47,184 nucleotides of DNA from assembly GCA_031258545.1 (NCBI GenBank), contig JAIRMU010000005.1, positions 1 to 47,184 on the forward strand, given 5' to 3'. The notes under the pieces were generated by a model, which ran no database searches, was not told the DNA's origin, and saw nothing but the letters and a program-made list of their open reading frames with translations. Positions 1 through 8,417 of the stretch are shown piece after piece. Origin of the DNA: Puniceicoccales bacterium. GTDB taxonomy: Bacteria > Verrucomicrobiota > Verrucomicrobiia > Opitutales > UBA9783. How positions within the stretch are numbered: position 1 is the stretch's first letter; every line of letters starts with the position of its first letter. A program made the translations under genes and the position numbers.

Positions 1-94
1 CCTCAAGACCTCAAGACCTCAAGACCTCAAGACCTCAAGACCTCAAGACCTCAAGACCTCAAGACCTCAAGACCTCAAGACCTCAAGACCTCAA
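1..94 (+). repeat. 8-bp tandem repeat (cctcaaga), about 11.75 copies, cut by the window edge
   Basis: Perfect tandem copies of the octamer cctcaaga run from the first base to about position 94. Because 8 is not a multiple of 3, every reading frame encodes the same cyclic 8-residue peptide (SRPQDLKT) and none contains a stop. The frame of the following exported-protein gene stays open through the whole tract to the window edge. A different octamer in the same position relative to the same downstream peptide occurs at 25513-25600. The left end of the tract, and any promoter, lie outside the window. Confidence 0.97.
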
Positions 95-2162
95 AGCGTC
101 TGAGCGCTTAATTGCCAACGTCATTCCGGAGCTAAAGGATCCTGGGCAACAGTTGGGATCCGGTCGAAGGTTGAAGTCGGAGCCGGGGTTGGAATCGGGT
201 CGAAGGTTAGAACCAAGCCGAGGATTAAGATCGATTTTAAGATTTGAACCGAAGCAACGGCCAGAATCCAATCAAGCATTGCATCTAGGGTTAAAACCGG
301 GTCAAACATTGAGGCCGGTTTGGAAATCAGGATCGGAACAAAGGTTAATCCCGATTTATGGATTGGTACCGAGTCGAAGATTGTCTCGAAAATTTTGGCA
401 AAACCGGGACCTAGAACCCGCCTGGGAATTAAGGCAAAGCCAGGAATTTGACCCAAGTTGGAGGTTAGAACCCAGTCGAAGATCAGAACCAGATCGAGAA
501 TTGGGATGGTTGAAGTCCTTAGCATATTCGGGATTATTTCACGGGGTTGCCTTACTTTGCATTGCTTTTGGGGGTGCGCTTAATTTTACGCATCCATTGG
601 TTGCTACCTACACCCCGCCGTTTGATTACATTTCAGCAAAGACCCTCGGCTATACTTCCTTTGCAGATGATAATTGGTTTAACGCTTTGGTAGGCGCTTG
701 CGGAAGTGCTGCGCGCGTTTATGAGTTAATGGTTCCAAATACCATGGTGGATTCAAACGGTAATTTGTATGGCGCTGCTGTTGATAATTGGTCCGGTTAC
801 TTTGGCGGAAAAGGTCATTATATTGTAAGAATAGATCCTTCCGGAATTCAGTACACGCATGCTCACATGTCTGGAAATTATATTGAAGGTAATTACACTT
901 GGCCAATTGGCAGAACACCCACCCCCAATCAAGAGGATGGGACCTACGATCACTTTAAACGGCGTTCTTGGATGGGGTTGACGCCTTGTATCGCCCGTGA
1001 GTGCAATGGTTCTTCGGATTATGTGTACCGCCTGGTGTATGTGCTGCCATCTCGTTGGTGGAATAGTAGTTCGGGTGGTGATACTGAAGGATTCTTGTTA
1101 TTGAAAATTCGGAAATCTGATCATGAAGTTATGCATTCAAGCTTTTTACCTTACACAACTCGATCAGAAGTGTGTATGGGATATTTCCCAGGGACATATA
1201 TAAACAGTAATAAAGTTGCTTTTTCAGCCTGTCACGATGTCAATGGTGGAAAGGTTTATTGTCAATGGTTGACTGCCGATTCTAGAGCTGGTCCCCAAGT
1301 GCACACGAGAACCATTACTTTCGACACCAATCAAAATACATGGTCCAGTTGTTCCACACTCTCCATGGACAATACCGTCTCGGATTACAGATCATGTTCC
1401 CTAGAACCACGTACGATAAAGGGCGTCAATGGTATATATGCTTTGGCCGTGCGTAATGGGTATTATCCGTACATAAATAAAGTTAATACAACCACAAATT
1501 ATTGGACAGTTTGGGGAAATGGTTTGCACGGGAGCGGTTGGGATACGACGGATTGTAGTTATCATGCTGACTTTGAAATCGTCAAGGCCAGTGATAATAC
1601 GGAATTATTTTTAGTATTGATGTATTCTTACGGCAATCGATGCAATGCGATGAACAGTGAAAATGCTGACTCTCAATGCTGGACTACCCATTATGTTTCC
1701 TGGGGAATGTCCAATATTGTGCTACACATACAATCCTCTACAACCGGTACAAATTGGACAAGTGGACCTGAAAACGTAATCTACACAACGACCGTCGCCG
1801 CCGGTAGCGCCTCTACCGCCGAAACACTTTCGACTTCGACTTTATATAAATGCACGCACAAATTGGTGGCCTACCACAATCACATCATTTATGCCTACTG
1901 TTATCCGGGCCGAAAGACGCACCTCATTTTGGGAGTGGCACGTTATTTTATTGATTCCAATAGGCAATTCCATCTATCAATCAAAAGAGAGTTTATTGAT
2001 TCCAGCGGCAACAGTTTTGGCAATTTGACCAACTGTTCCAGAATCATTTCGATGGATGTCAGCGCTAACGGACATCTCTGGATTACTTGGATGTCTGCAG
2101 ATAATCAAACATACTATTATTTTCATGCCAATGCACAGGATGTTATCGACCACGCCATCTAA
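3..2162 (+). CDS. Large exported protein with repeat-encoded N-terminal leader (5' partial), unknown function
   Basis: I do not recognise the family. The frame is open from the window edge through the octamer tract. It then encodes ASERLIAN, an Arg/Gln/Pro-rich hexapeptide-repeat leader, one hydrophobic segment (within 530-590, GLFHGVALLCIAFGGALNF) and about 520 residues of Cys-, Tyr- and Trp-rich exported-looking sequence. The first conventional start is TTG at 153 (669 aa). I extend upstream because ASERLIA before that TTG is conserved with the prepilin locus at 25400-25510. Motifs shared with the next gene are YTPPFD, YVLPSRWWN, SGGDT, NHIIYAYCYPG, DSSGNSFGNLTNCSRII and a C-terminal QDVIDHA. 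The hydrophobic segment probably acts as a signal or anchor, placing the body outside the cytoplasm. A beta-propeller-like fold is possible but unproven. Confidence 0.8.
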   Translation, partial: SRPQDLKTSRPQDLKTSRPQDLKTSRPQDLKASERLIANVIPELKDPGQQLGSGRRLKSEPGLESGRRLEPSRGLRSILRFEPKQRPESNQALHLGLKPGQTLRPVWKSGSEQRLIPIYGLVPSRRLSRKFWQNRDLEPAWELRQSQEFDPSWRLEPSRRSEPDRELGWLKSLAYSGLFHGVALLCIAFGGALNFTHPLVATYTPPFDYISAKTLGYTSFADDNWFNALVGACGSAARVYELMVPNTMVDSNGNLYGAAVDNWSGYFGGKGHYIVRIDPSGIQYTHAHMSGNYIEGNYTWPIGRTPTPNQEDGTYDHFKRRSWMGLTPCIARECNGSSDYVYRLVYVLPSRWWNSSSGGDTEGFLLLKIRKSDHEVMHSSFLPYTTRSEVCMGYFPGTYINSNKVAFSACHDVNGGKVYCQWLTADSRAGPQVHTRTITFDTNQNTWSSCSTLSMDNTVSDYRSCSLEPRTIKGVNGIYALAVRNGYYPYINKVNTTTNYWTVWGNGLHGSGWDTTDCSYHADFEIVKASDNTELFLVLMYSYGNRCNAMNSENADSQCWTTHYVSWGMSNIVLHIQSSTTGTNWTSGPENVIYTTTVAAGSASTAETLSTSTLYKCTHKLVAYHNHIIYAYCYPGRKTHLILGVARYFIDSNRQFHLSIKREFIDSSGNSFGNLTNCSRIISMDVSANGHLWITWMSADNQTYYYFHANAQDVIDHAI
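150..515 (+). repeat. 18-bp periodic region encoding hexapeptide repeats
   Basis: The stretch encodes degenerate six-residue units of the form [SNG]-[RQ]-x-[LF]-[ERK]-[PS], for example EPSRGLRS, PSWRLEPS and EPSRRSEP. It forms the basic leader in front of the hydrophobic segment of the exported protein. The PSRRLSRKFWQNRDLEP block aligns without gaps to PSRGLCQRFGKNQESKP in the prepilin gene on the minus strand near 25300. The two leaders are therefore homologous and not just alike in composition. Confidence 0.8.
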
Positions 2163-2366
2163 AAAATTCGCAATGAAAATTTAAGATGCGAAAAGATGCT
2201 TGTTGTTGAACGGAAAGTATAAAAGGACATTTTTTGTCGACTGTTAAGATATAGTGAAATGGATTGAATTCGTGGTGACGTCTATCAAATTTTTCTTATG
2301 TTTAGTGATTTTCTACACAACTTCACAGTAGGCAATAATTTTATGGCAAAAATTGTTTAATTAAAG
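2163..2366. other. Intergenic stretch with a signal-peptide-like fragment
   Basis: No intact gene is present. A GTG at 2254 opens a short frame (MKWIEFVVTSIKFFLCLVIF...) that looks like a signal peptide but stops at TAG 2329-2331, in a different frame from the downstream paralogue. It may be a decayed 5' end of that gene. No terminator hairpin is obvious after the gene ending at 2162. Confidence 0.4.
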
Positions 2367-2395
2367 TTGACAGCAAAAAAACTTTCGAATATAAT
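2367..2395 (+). promoter_or_regulatory. Perfect sigma-70 consensus promoter TTGACA-N17-TATAAT
   Basis: TTGACA lies at 2367-2372 and TATAAT at 2390-2395, separated by exactly 17 bp. The expected start of transcription is about 2402, with an ATG at 2403. That ATG reads only MNMKVGSYKGL before a stop and is one frame away from the exported-protein paralogue whose homology begins around 2408. The promoter is excellent by sequence, but its translation product is not obvious. Confidence 0.75.
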
Positions 2396-2551
2396 TTTTC
2401 ATATGAATATGAAGGTTGGGTCTTACAAGGGTCTTTAATTTGCTTTAATACCGCTTACATTTACGCCTATACCCCACCGTTTGACGGAAAGTATAGGTCA
2501 GACAAAGTAAGTCCTCATTCATATGCATGCTCGGGTGTTTGGTACGATAAA

Positions 2552-4030
2552 ATGAAATCCGTTTGGGGTTCTGACCTAAAGATTTTGGAAAAGATTCGTC
2601 CTGGAATTATGGTGGATTCAACGGGGACCTTATATTACATCATGATGGATGTTGGAACTTATTTTGGCGGTAAATCTTTCTACCCGGGTAAAATCACCCC
2701 AAACGGTACGCAATCTAACGGTAGATTTGATATAGACAGTTATATGGGAGATACTTACACCTGGCCAGGTAACAGTATAAAAACAATCGAAAGTGATGCC
2801 GATTTTTCAAAAGCCGCTTGGGTTTCATTAGCACCGTGCATGGCGCAGGAAGCCAATGGAACTACCGATTACGTACACTCTATTGTGTATGTTTTACCCT
2901 CGCGTTGGTGGAATACCGGTTCGGGTGGCGATACGAAAGGCCTGTTGTTTACCAAAATTAAAAAGTCGGATTTAAGTGTAGCAGCTTCCAGTTTTGTAAG
3001 TGGCCATTGGAATATAATAGCTCGTAATTTTGGAGATTTTACCACGTTAACCTACAATAAAAACGTCTTTACAGCTATTTACGACGTTGGAGTGGGAAGA
3101 ACAAGTGTTTTTTGGCTACATAAATTTAGTGCAAATGGTGATTACAATAGTACAAATGATAGTGGTAGTACTACGAGATTAAGTCGTCATGTTTTCAATG
3201 ATCAGGGGGGAACCGTCTTCAATCAAGGATGTTCTTATGGAGTGGCAGAATTAGCATACAAACATTGTATAGAGCCGCGTATCATGAAAGTTGGGAATGA
3301 ATACCACTTTGCCACCTCAAATGGCTACTACCCTTGGTGGATTAAAGCTGAATCGACAGAGAGAAGTAATACAATATTTGCCGATTACAATCCATATATG
3401 GATGGTTACGATGCCAATACGAGTTCCGCATCGTGTTGTTACCACAATGACTTGAATGTCATTCAACACGGTGGACAAACGATTGCCCTGCAACTGGCCC
3501 TGAGCAAAACATCGCGCTTGAATGACGCCGGAGGTCAATGGAATGCATCTTACATTAGTTGGAATACATCATACGTTGTCTTAGTCCTTTACTCATGGCC
3601 TGCAGGTTACGTTTGGCACAACAGTAAAAGTCGACCTATATCTACCGAGAACTGCATTGCCGTCTTCCCGGTAACAACCGGAACCAGCACAGAAGCAACT
3701 TCGGCTACGACCTTGTACAAGAATACCCACATGTTTGTCGTGCATAACAATCACATCATTTATGCCTACTGCTACCCGGGCAAGAAAACCCACCTTGTCC
3801 TCGGTGTTGCTCGCTACGGGCTGGATGCTGGGAATAACGTCCGTTTGCTAACCAAGCGTGAATTCGTGGATTCAAGTGGTAACAGTTTTGGTAATTTAAC
3901 CAACTGTTCTCGCATTATTTTCATGGATGTCAAAAATGGGTATCTCTGGATCGTATTCGCTTCCGTTGACAACAAAAGCTTCTATTATTGCTGCATCCCC
4001 GCCCAGGAAGTTATCAATCATGCTTCTTAA
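2552..4030 (+). CDS. Exported-protein paralogue of the first gene, truncated or frame-disrupted N terminus
   Basis: The 492-residue product from ATG 2552 is homologous to the first gene over its whole length. It shares YVLPSRWWN, SGGDT, NHIIYAYCYPGKKTHL, DSSGNSFGNLTNCSRII and a C-terminal AQEVINHA, while the middle third has diverged strongly. Homology continues upstream in the same frame to about 2408, including YTPPFD (2471-2485) and a weak hydrophobic stretch LQGSLICF. That upstream part has no ATG, GTG or TTG back to the stop at 2336-2338. The leaderless-type ATG at 2403 is off by one frame. The gene therefore either starts internally without a signal, uses a frameshift, or is newly inactivated. 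Function unknown. Confidence 0.7.
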   Translation: MKSVWGSDLKILEKIRPGIMVDSTGTLYYIMMDVGTYFGGKSFYPGKITPNGTQSNGRFDIDSYMGDTYTWPGNSIKTIESDADFSKAAWVSLAPCMAQEANGTTDYVHSIVYVLPSRWWNTGSGGDTKGLLFTKIKKSDLSVAASSFVSGHWNIIARNFGDFTTLTYNKNVFTAIYDVGVGRTSVFWLHKFSANGDYNSTNDSGSTTRLSRHVFNDQGGTVFNQGCSYGVAELAYKHCIEPRIMKVGNEYHFATSNGYYPWWIKAESTERSNTIFADYNPYMDGYDANTSSASCCYHNDLNVIQHGGQTIALQLALSKTSRLNDAGGQWNASYISWNTSYVVLVLYSWPAGYVWHNSKSRPISTENCIAVFPVTTGTSTEATSATTLYKNTHMFVVHNNHIIYAYCYPGKKTHLVLGVARYGLDAGNNVRLLTKREFVDSSGNSFGNLTNCSRIIFMDVKNGYLWIVFASVDNKSFYYCCIPAQEVINHAS

Positions 4031-4459
4031 GGGATGCACGCTGGAAATTGAAGATGTAAAAAGGCTCTTGTTTAAAGCATGCATTTGGAAACGGTGAAGT
4101 TGAGAGTGTATAGGGTATAAAAAAATTCTAGGTAACTCTAACTCTTATTCAATACAACAAGAATCAAAATGATGCAAATAAACCAAGAGCCTCTATATAT
4201 TACAACAAAGTTTGCATGCATCTACCAGAAAGTGCAGTTGACGAAAAATAGGAGTGTTTGTATATTGTGCAGCAGATTAAACAATAAGCTTTCCGAAAGT
4301 GGAATATTGTAACTTAATGGTGGAAATAGAATCTTTCGATGAATGACCTACAGAAAGTTTTGGCATAGGCTTTGGGCAACTTCTGAAAGGCTACACAATC
4401 GTATTTTAACACATTCGAAACTGCCATATAGAGGATATTTGTGTCTTTGGATTGAAACA
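4031..4459. other. Gene-poor intergenic stretch
   Basis: AT-rich sequence between the exported-protein paralogue and tatD, whose gene ends here from the other strand. Short open frames exist (an ATG at 4169, 49 codons, and one at 4343-4537 that overlaps tatD), but neither resembles a family I recognise. I see no RNA gene or clear terminator. Confidence 0.5.
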
Positions 4460-5245
4460 TTACCAGTGGGTCCTAAAAAACACCTGTGTATTTTGTACGG
4501 TTGCTTCACAGAATGTTTGAAAATCAATTTGTTTTAAAGCGGCAATGTGCTTTGCGGTGTAAGGCAGTAATGCAGGGGTATTGATTTTACCACGGTAAGG
4601 TACAGGGGCCAAATACGGGCAATCGGTTTCGACCAAAATGCGATCCAAAGGTGTCGCCAGAAGCGTATTTTGAATGGCTTGTGCATTTTTAAAGGTGACG
4701 ACGCCTGCGTAGGATAAAAACGCACCCGCGGTCAGTAAATACTCGGCTTCTTGAGGTGTCCCCGTGAAACAGTGAAAAAGTACACTGTGGAAGTCAAAGC
4801 AGCTGTATCTGAGAACTTCACAGACAACCTCAAAGGCGTCTCGGCAGTGGATTACAACCGGCATATTGTATTTTTGTGCGAGACGCAGTTGTTTTTCAAA
4901 GACGACAATCTGGTGTTTCGCGTACGTAATCTGTTCGCTTTTGTGGCTGGGTAGCTGATGAAAATCTAAACCAATTTCCCCTATGGCAATGGCATTGGGA
5001 AAGAAGGTAGGGAGTTGTTCCAATTGTACCTCGAAATCGTCTCTAATGTTAAGCGGATGTAAACCGACGCAATACTGAATACATTTGTGGTGAGAGGCAA
5101 GCGAGGCGTAAATTTGCCAGTCTGCCAATTGTGTCCCAACGGCCACGAATTTTTGTACGTCCTGCTCACAAGCTTCCGCTAAAACCTTTTCTATTTGATT
5201 TGCCTTTACCCAATCTTCCAAATGACAGTGCGAATCGATGAGCAT
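4460..5245 (-). CDS. tatD: TatD-family metal-dependent hydrolase
   Basis: TatD proteins are TIM-barrel metal-dependent DNases and hydrolases of the cytoplasm. The 261-residue product has the family's usual length and metal-ligand motifs in order: N-terminal DSHCHLED (residues 4-11), GEIGLDFH near residue 90, PVVIHCRDA near 130, LFHCFTGT near 155 and VETDCPYLAP near 205. The start MLIDSHCHL places the first motif at the expected distance. Its stop is on the far side from a small coiled-coil gene that ends 9 bp upstream of this start on the same strand, so the two are probably co-transcribed. Confidence 0.95.
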   Translation of the reverse strand: MLIDSHCHLEDWVKANQIEKVLAEACEQDVQKFVAVGTQLADWQIYASLASHHKCIQYCVGLHPLNIRDDFEVQLEQLPTFFPNAIAIGEIGLDFHQLPSHKSEQITYAKHQIVVFEKQLRLAQKYNMPVVIHCRDAFEVVCEVLRYSCFDFHSVLFHCFTGTPQEAEYLLTAGAFLSYAGVVTFKNAQAIQNTLLATPLDRILVETDCPYLAPVPYRGKINTPALLPYTAKHIAALKQIDFQTFCEATVQNTQVFFRTHW

Positions 5246-5254
5246 CTTGGTATT

Positions 5255-5599
5255 CTAGTCGTGCAAGTCTTGAAGCGGTGTGGCAGAAACGTTTCCGTAC
5301 GACAAATGCGTATCTTGTTTCAGCTGTAAGGTGAGTAACATTTTTTCATTTTCTCGATCCAGCATGAATATTTTCATGAGCTTTTGTTGGAGTCGTTGCG
5401 CTTGCTTTTTATCTTCAACCCCCGCTTGCCCCACCTGCTTGCATTGTTCCGTGAGAAATTCTAATTTAGACAATAGAGTACGTTTTGTATTGAGTAAATT
5501 TTGGTCTGGGACTTGCTCCTGTTTCAACAGGTTATTTTCCTGAGACAATAGAAGGTAAATCTCTTCGCATAACTGTTGATACCGATTTAGTAAATCCAT
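5255..5599 (-). CDS. Small coiled-coil protein, unknown function
   Basis: This 114-residue protein is not recognised. Residues 1-95 are almost entirely heptad-compatible alpha-helix rich in Leu, Gln, Glu and Lys, with no membrane segment or signal peptide. It looks like a FlgN-type or other helical chaperone or adaptor, but no specific motif supports that. It lies 9 bp upstream of tatD on the same strand. Its ATG at 5599 has no Shine-Dalgarno sequence, as elsewhere in the window. Confidence 0.65.
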   Translation of the reverse strand: MDLLNRYQQLCEEIYLLLSQENNLLKQEQVPDQNLLNTKRTLLSKLEFLTEQCKQVGQAGVEDKKQAQRLQQKLMKIFMLDRENEKMLLTLQLKQDTHLSYGNVSATPLQDLHD

Positions 5600-5735
5600 G
5601 CATTTACTCTTAATGAGATTTTATTTGAAATCGAGCACATTTTTATGAATTAAAGGATCAACGCCGAAGTGTTAATTCTCATTTTTTGAAAAAATACGTC
5701 AAAGCAAGGTAGCATTAAAATACATCTATTTAAAT

Positions 5736-6836
5736 TTATCGCAATTTCAGCGTCATCAATCCCAGCAAAGCACACAGGAGAGAAATAATCCAAAAACGAA
5801 CAATGATCTTTGATTCGGGAATATGCATAAGTTCAAAGTGATGATGCAGTGGACTCATTTTAAAAATTCTTTTTCGGTATAACTTAAAACTGAGTACTTG
5901 CAGTATGACAGATAGTGCTTCTATGACAAAAACGAATCCCACGATGATAAGGGTTATGGACTGTTGCGTCATGAGGGCCACGCAGCCAATCCAGGCGCCT
6001 AAGGGTAAAGAACCCGTATCCCCCATAAAAATTTCTGCGGGATGGGCGTTAAACCATAAAAAACCAATGCAAGCCCCCGCAATGGCGGCGCATAAAACGC
6101 ACAATTCTTCGGTGCCAGGGAGATAAGGTAAATGTAGATAAGCGCTCAATTGCGAATGTCCCGTGATGTAGGCAAAAATTGCATAAGTCAAGGTGACGGT
6201 AACGCTGCATCCGATCGCTAGGCCATCGATGCCATCCGTTAAGTTGAGGGCGTTGCTCGTCCCCGATAAAACTGCAAACCAGTAGAGAAATAGAAAAATT
6301 GCAGGCAGGGAATGGATGAGAGGGGTTTTTAAACAAGGAAGGTACAGCCCATCAATTTTTGTTCCCACCCCGGGCGTTTGCAGTAAAAAATAGAGCACAA
6401 GCCATGTGGCAAGACCTTGAATGAGCCACTTCCAATGACTCTTGATGCCCCGGCTATGCTTATGCTTTATTTTCATCCAATCGTCCATAATCCCCGTAAT
6501 GGCGAGTAATAAGCCTACGCACAAAGTACCTATGCCATAGCAGTTGAAACGTAGCCATAGTAGACAAGCAACCAGCACACCTGAAAGAACGGCAAGGCCA
6601 CCCATGGTTGGAATTGAGGCTTTACCGGCATGCAGTTGCGCAACGTCGCGCATTTCCTTGGAAGAACGCACCACGTCCCTGCAATTTTTTTTTCGCAACC
6701 AGGCAAAAATTTTCGGCCCCACAATGAACAACCATAATAAAGCGGTAATGAGCGCCATGGTACTGCGAAATGTGACGTAGCGAAATAGACGCAAAGGTCC
6801 CCACACGTCTTCCAGACGACACAAATAATAAAGCAT
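5736..6836 (-). CDS. mraY: Phospho-N-acetylmuramoyl-pentapeptide-transferase
   Basis: MraY transfers phospho-MurNAc-pentapeptide from UDP to undecaprenyl phosphate, giving lipid I at the inner membrane. The 366-residue, ten-helix-type product carries the diagnostic motifs: GKASIPTMGG near residue 70, the DD pair in GIMDDWMKIKHK near 115, NLTDGIDGLAIG near 200, NAHPAEIFMGDTGSL near 265 and the C-terminal MSPLHHHFE near 330. The start MLYYLCRL fits the family N terminus. Its presence with murA argues that the cell still makes peptidoglycan or a peptidoglycan intermediate. Confidence 0.97.
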   Translation of the reverse strand: MLYYLCRLEDVWGPLRLFRYVTFRSTMALITALLWLFIVGPKIFAWLRKKNCRDVVRSSKEMRDVAQLHAGKASIPTMGGLAVLSGVLVACLLWLRFNCYGIGTLCVGLLLAITGIMDDWMKIKHKHSRGIKSHWKWLIQGLATWLVLYFLLQTPGVGTKIDGLYLPCLKTPLIHSLPAIFLFLYWFAVLSGTSNALNLTDGIDGLAIGCSVTVTLTYAIFAYITGHSQLSAYLHLPYLPGTEELCVLCAAIAGACIGFLWFNAHPAEIFMGDTGSLPLGAWIGCVALMTQQSITLIIVGFVFVIEALSVILQVLSFKLYRKRIFKMSPLHHHFELMHIPESKIIVRFWIISLLCALLGLMTLKLR

Positions 6837-6886
6837 GTAGGTTTAATTATAGGGATATTGATAGAATTCGAAAGCTTTTTGTAAAA

Positions 6887-6895
6887 ATTATAGCA
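6887..6895 (-). promoter_or_regulatory. Candidate extended -10 element upstream of mraY
   Basis: On the minus strand the sequence reads TGCTATAAT, an extended -10 motif, about 50 bp before the mraY start. No good -35 lies 17 bp upstream. A second TATAAT at 6846-6851 sits 9 nt before the ATG and could give a leaderless transcript. Both are motif matches only. Confidence 0.35.
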
Positions 6896-7145
6896 AAACA
6901 CTGATGCGTAAAAATATTAAAAAACAGACAAATGATACATTATCTGCAATGGAAAACAGGGTTGTTGCTAAATCTGATGAAACGGCGGACGCGTGCTGCT
7001 ATTCCCCGATGTATCAATGGATTGAAATGTTAAACCTCCGAAAGCTTGATCCATTTCTTGGGGCATTGAACAAACTATGAGATTGCTTTGGGCTTTCCCA
7101 AAACCTCCATTAACATGCATGAAATTGATTATTTTGCGAAAAATT
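6896..7145. other. Intergenic stretch between mraY and murA
   Basis: The gap from the mraY start (6836) to the murA stop (7146) is 309 bp. Apart from the candidate mraY promoter elements I see no gene, RNA or repeat in it. Confidence 0.5.
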
Positions 7146-8411
7146 TTATTCGGCCATGCGGTGCAATTTGGCTCCCAATGCCTGCAATTTTTGTTCGAAG
7201 TTTTCGTAGCCTCGGTCGAGGTGATAAATGCGGTGCACTTGGGTTTCTCCGCGGGCGATAAGTCCTGCCAAATAGAGGGCTGCGCTTGCTCTCAGATCAG
7301 AGGCCATGACATCTGCCCCCGACAACGTTTGTCCGCCTTGAACAATGGCCGTACTACCCTCTAAAGTGATGCGTACCCCTAACCGTTGTAATTCGGCGAC
7401 GTGCATGAAACGTTGGGGATAAATGCGTTCCGTAAGTAAGCTTAAATCGGGTATGCAAGCTGCCAATACGCACATTTGAGCTTGTAAGTCTGTGGGGAAA
7501 CCAGGGTAAGGTAGGGTGGTAATTTCGAATGGAGTTAATTGATCCAAGCACGGAAAAACTTCAATTTGATTTGCCGTTGTGTTCATTTTTGCCCCCGAAT
7601 TTTCCAAAACATGCAGAAGTGCTCCCAGATGCTGTGTTTGGAATTGATCGATGATCAGATGACCATGCGTAACAAGGCTTGCGATGAGAAAAGTCCCCGC
7701 TTCGATGCGATCTCCAATGATGGTATGGTCGGCTCCGTGTAACCGTTTCTGACCGTGAATGGTTAACTGGGGACTTCCGATGCCTTCGATGCGGGCACCC
7801 ATACGTGTGAGCAAATGGCAAAGATCAACAATTTCGGGTTCACAGGCCGTATTTTCAATGCACGTAATCCCCAAACTTAAGGTAGCCGCCATAAGGATGT
7901 TGGCGGTACCCGTAACGGTACTTCCAAAACGTCCTCCCAAGAAAATATGATTGCCCTTTAATGGTTGCGCCTGGATGTGTACAATACCATTTTTTAATTC
8001 GATTGTAGCGCCCAACTTTTTTAGGCCATGTAGGTGCAGGTCAATGGGACGGCTCCCGATAACACATCCGCCCGGCAAAGGCAATGCCGCTTGACCTAGG
8101 CGGCCCAGCAGCGGTCCCATGAGACAAACCGAAGCACGCATTTGCCGTACTAAATCGTAGGGCGGATTTGCATGAATCTTTTTGGCCTGTATGCGCCACA
8201 CATTGGGAGATAAAAGCTCCACTTCCACACCCAAGTCCTGGAGGAGTTTTATGAAAAAATGAACATCTCGCAAATTGGGAACATTACGTAAAACACAAGG
8301 TTCATCCGTCAGTAAAACCGCAGCCAACATGAGAAGGCTTGCGTTTTTTGCTCCACTAACGTGGACCATCCCTTCCAAGGGAATACCGCCTTGTATTAAA
8401 ACTTTATCCAT
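7146..8411 (-). CDS. murA: UDP-N-acetylglucosamine 1-carboxyvinyltransferase
   Basis: MurA catalyses the first committed step of peptidoglycan synthesis, adding enolpyruvate from PEP to UDP-GlcNAc in the cytoplasm. The 421-residue product shows the EPSP-synthase fold signatures: GAKNASLLMLAA (N-terminal substrate loop) and PGGCVIGSRPIDLH, whose Cys (about residue 116) is the loop cysteine that adds to PEP and is the usual fosfomycin target. FGSTVTGTANILMAA and PGFPTDLQAQM follow. I prefer ATG 8411 to the TTG at 8414. A small basic protein gene ends 6 bp upstream on the same strand, so the two may share a transcript. Confidence 0.97.
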   Translation of the reverse strand: MDKVLIQGGIPLEGMVHVSGAKNASLLMLAAVLLTDEPCVLRNVPNLRDVHFFIKLLQDLGVEVELLSPNVWRIQAKKIHANPPYDLVRQMRASVCLMGPLLGRLGQAALPLPGGCVIGSRPIDLHLHGLKKLGATIELKNGIVHIQAQPLKGNHIFLGGRFGSTVTGTANILMAATLSLGITCIENTACEPEIVDLCHLLTRMGARIEGIGSPQLTIHGQKRLHGADHTIIGDRIEAGTFLIASLVTHGHLIIDQFQTQHLGALLHVLENSGAKMNTTANQIEVFPCLDQLTPFEITTLPYPGFPTDLQAQMCVLAACIPDLSLLTERIYPQRFMHVAELQRLGVRITLEGSTAIVQGGQTLSGADVMASDLRASAALYLAGLIARGETQVHRIYHLDRGYENFEQKLQALGAKLHRMAE

Positions 8412-8417
8412 CAAGAC

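Noticed and set aside
1-94. CRISPR array
   Set aside because: Units are contiguous octamers without spacers. The second tract at 25513-25600 is the same, and no cas genes are present.
121-525. 134-codon open frame antisense to the first hexapeptide region
   Set aside because: It is the complement of an 18-bp periodic coding repeat, which automatically leaves the opposite strand open and hydrophobic. The ASERLIA conservation supports the plus strand.
4343-4537. Small plus-strand ORF overlapping the end of tatD
   Set aside because: It overlaps the well-supported tatD gene, has no known motif, and its codon use looks random.
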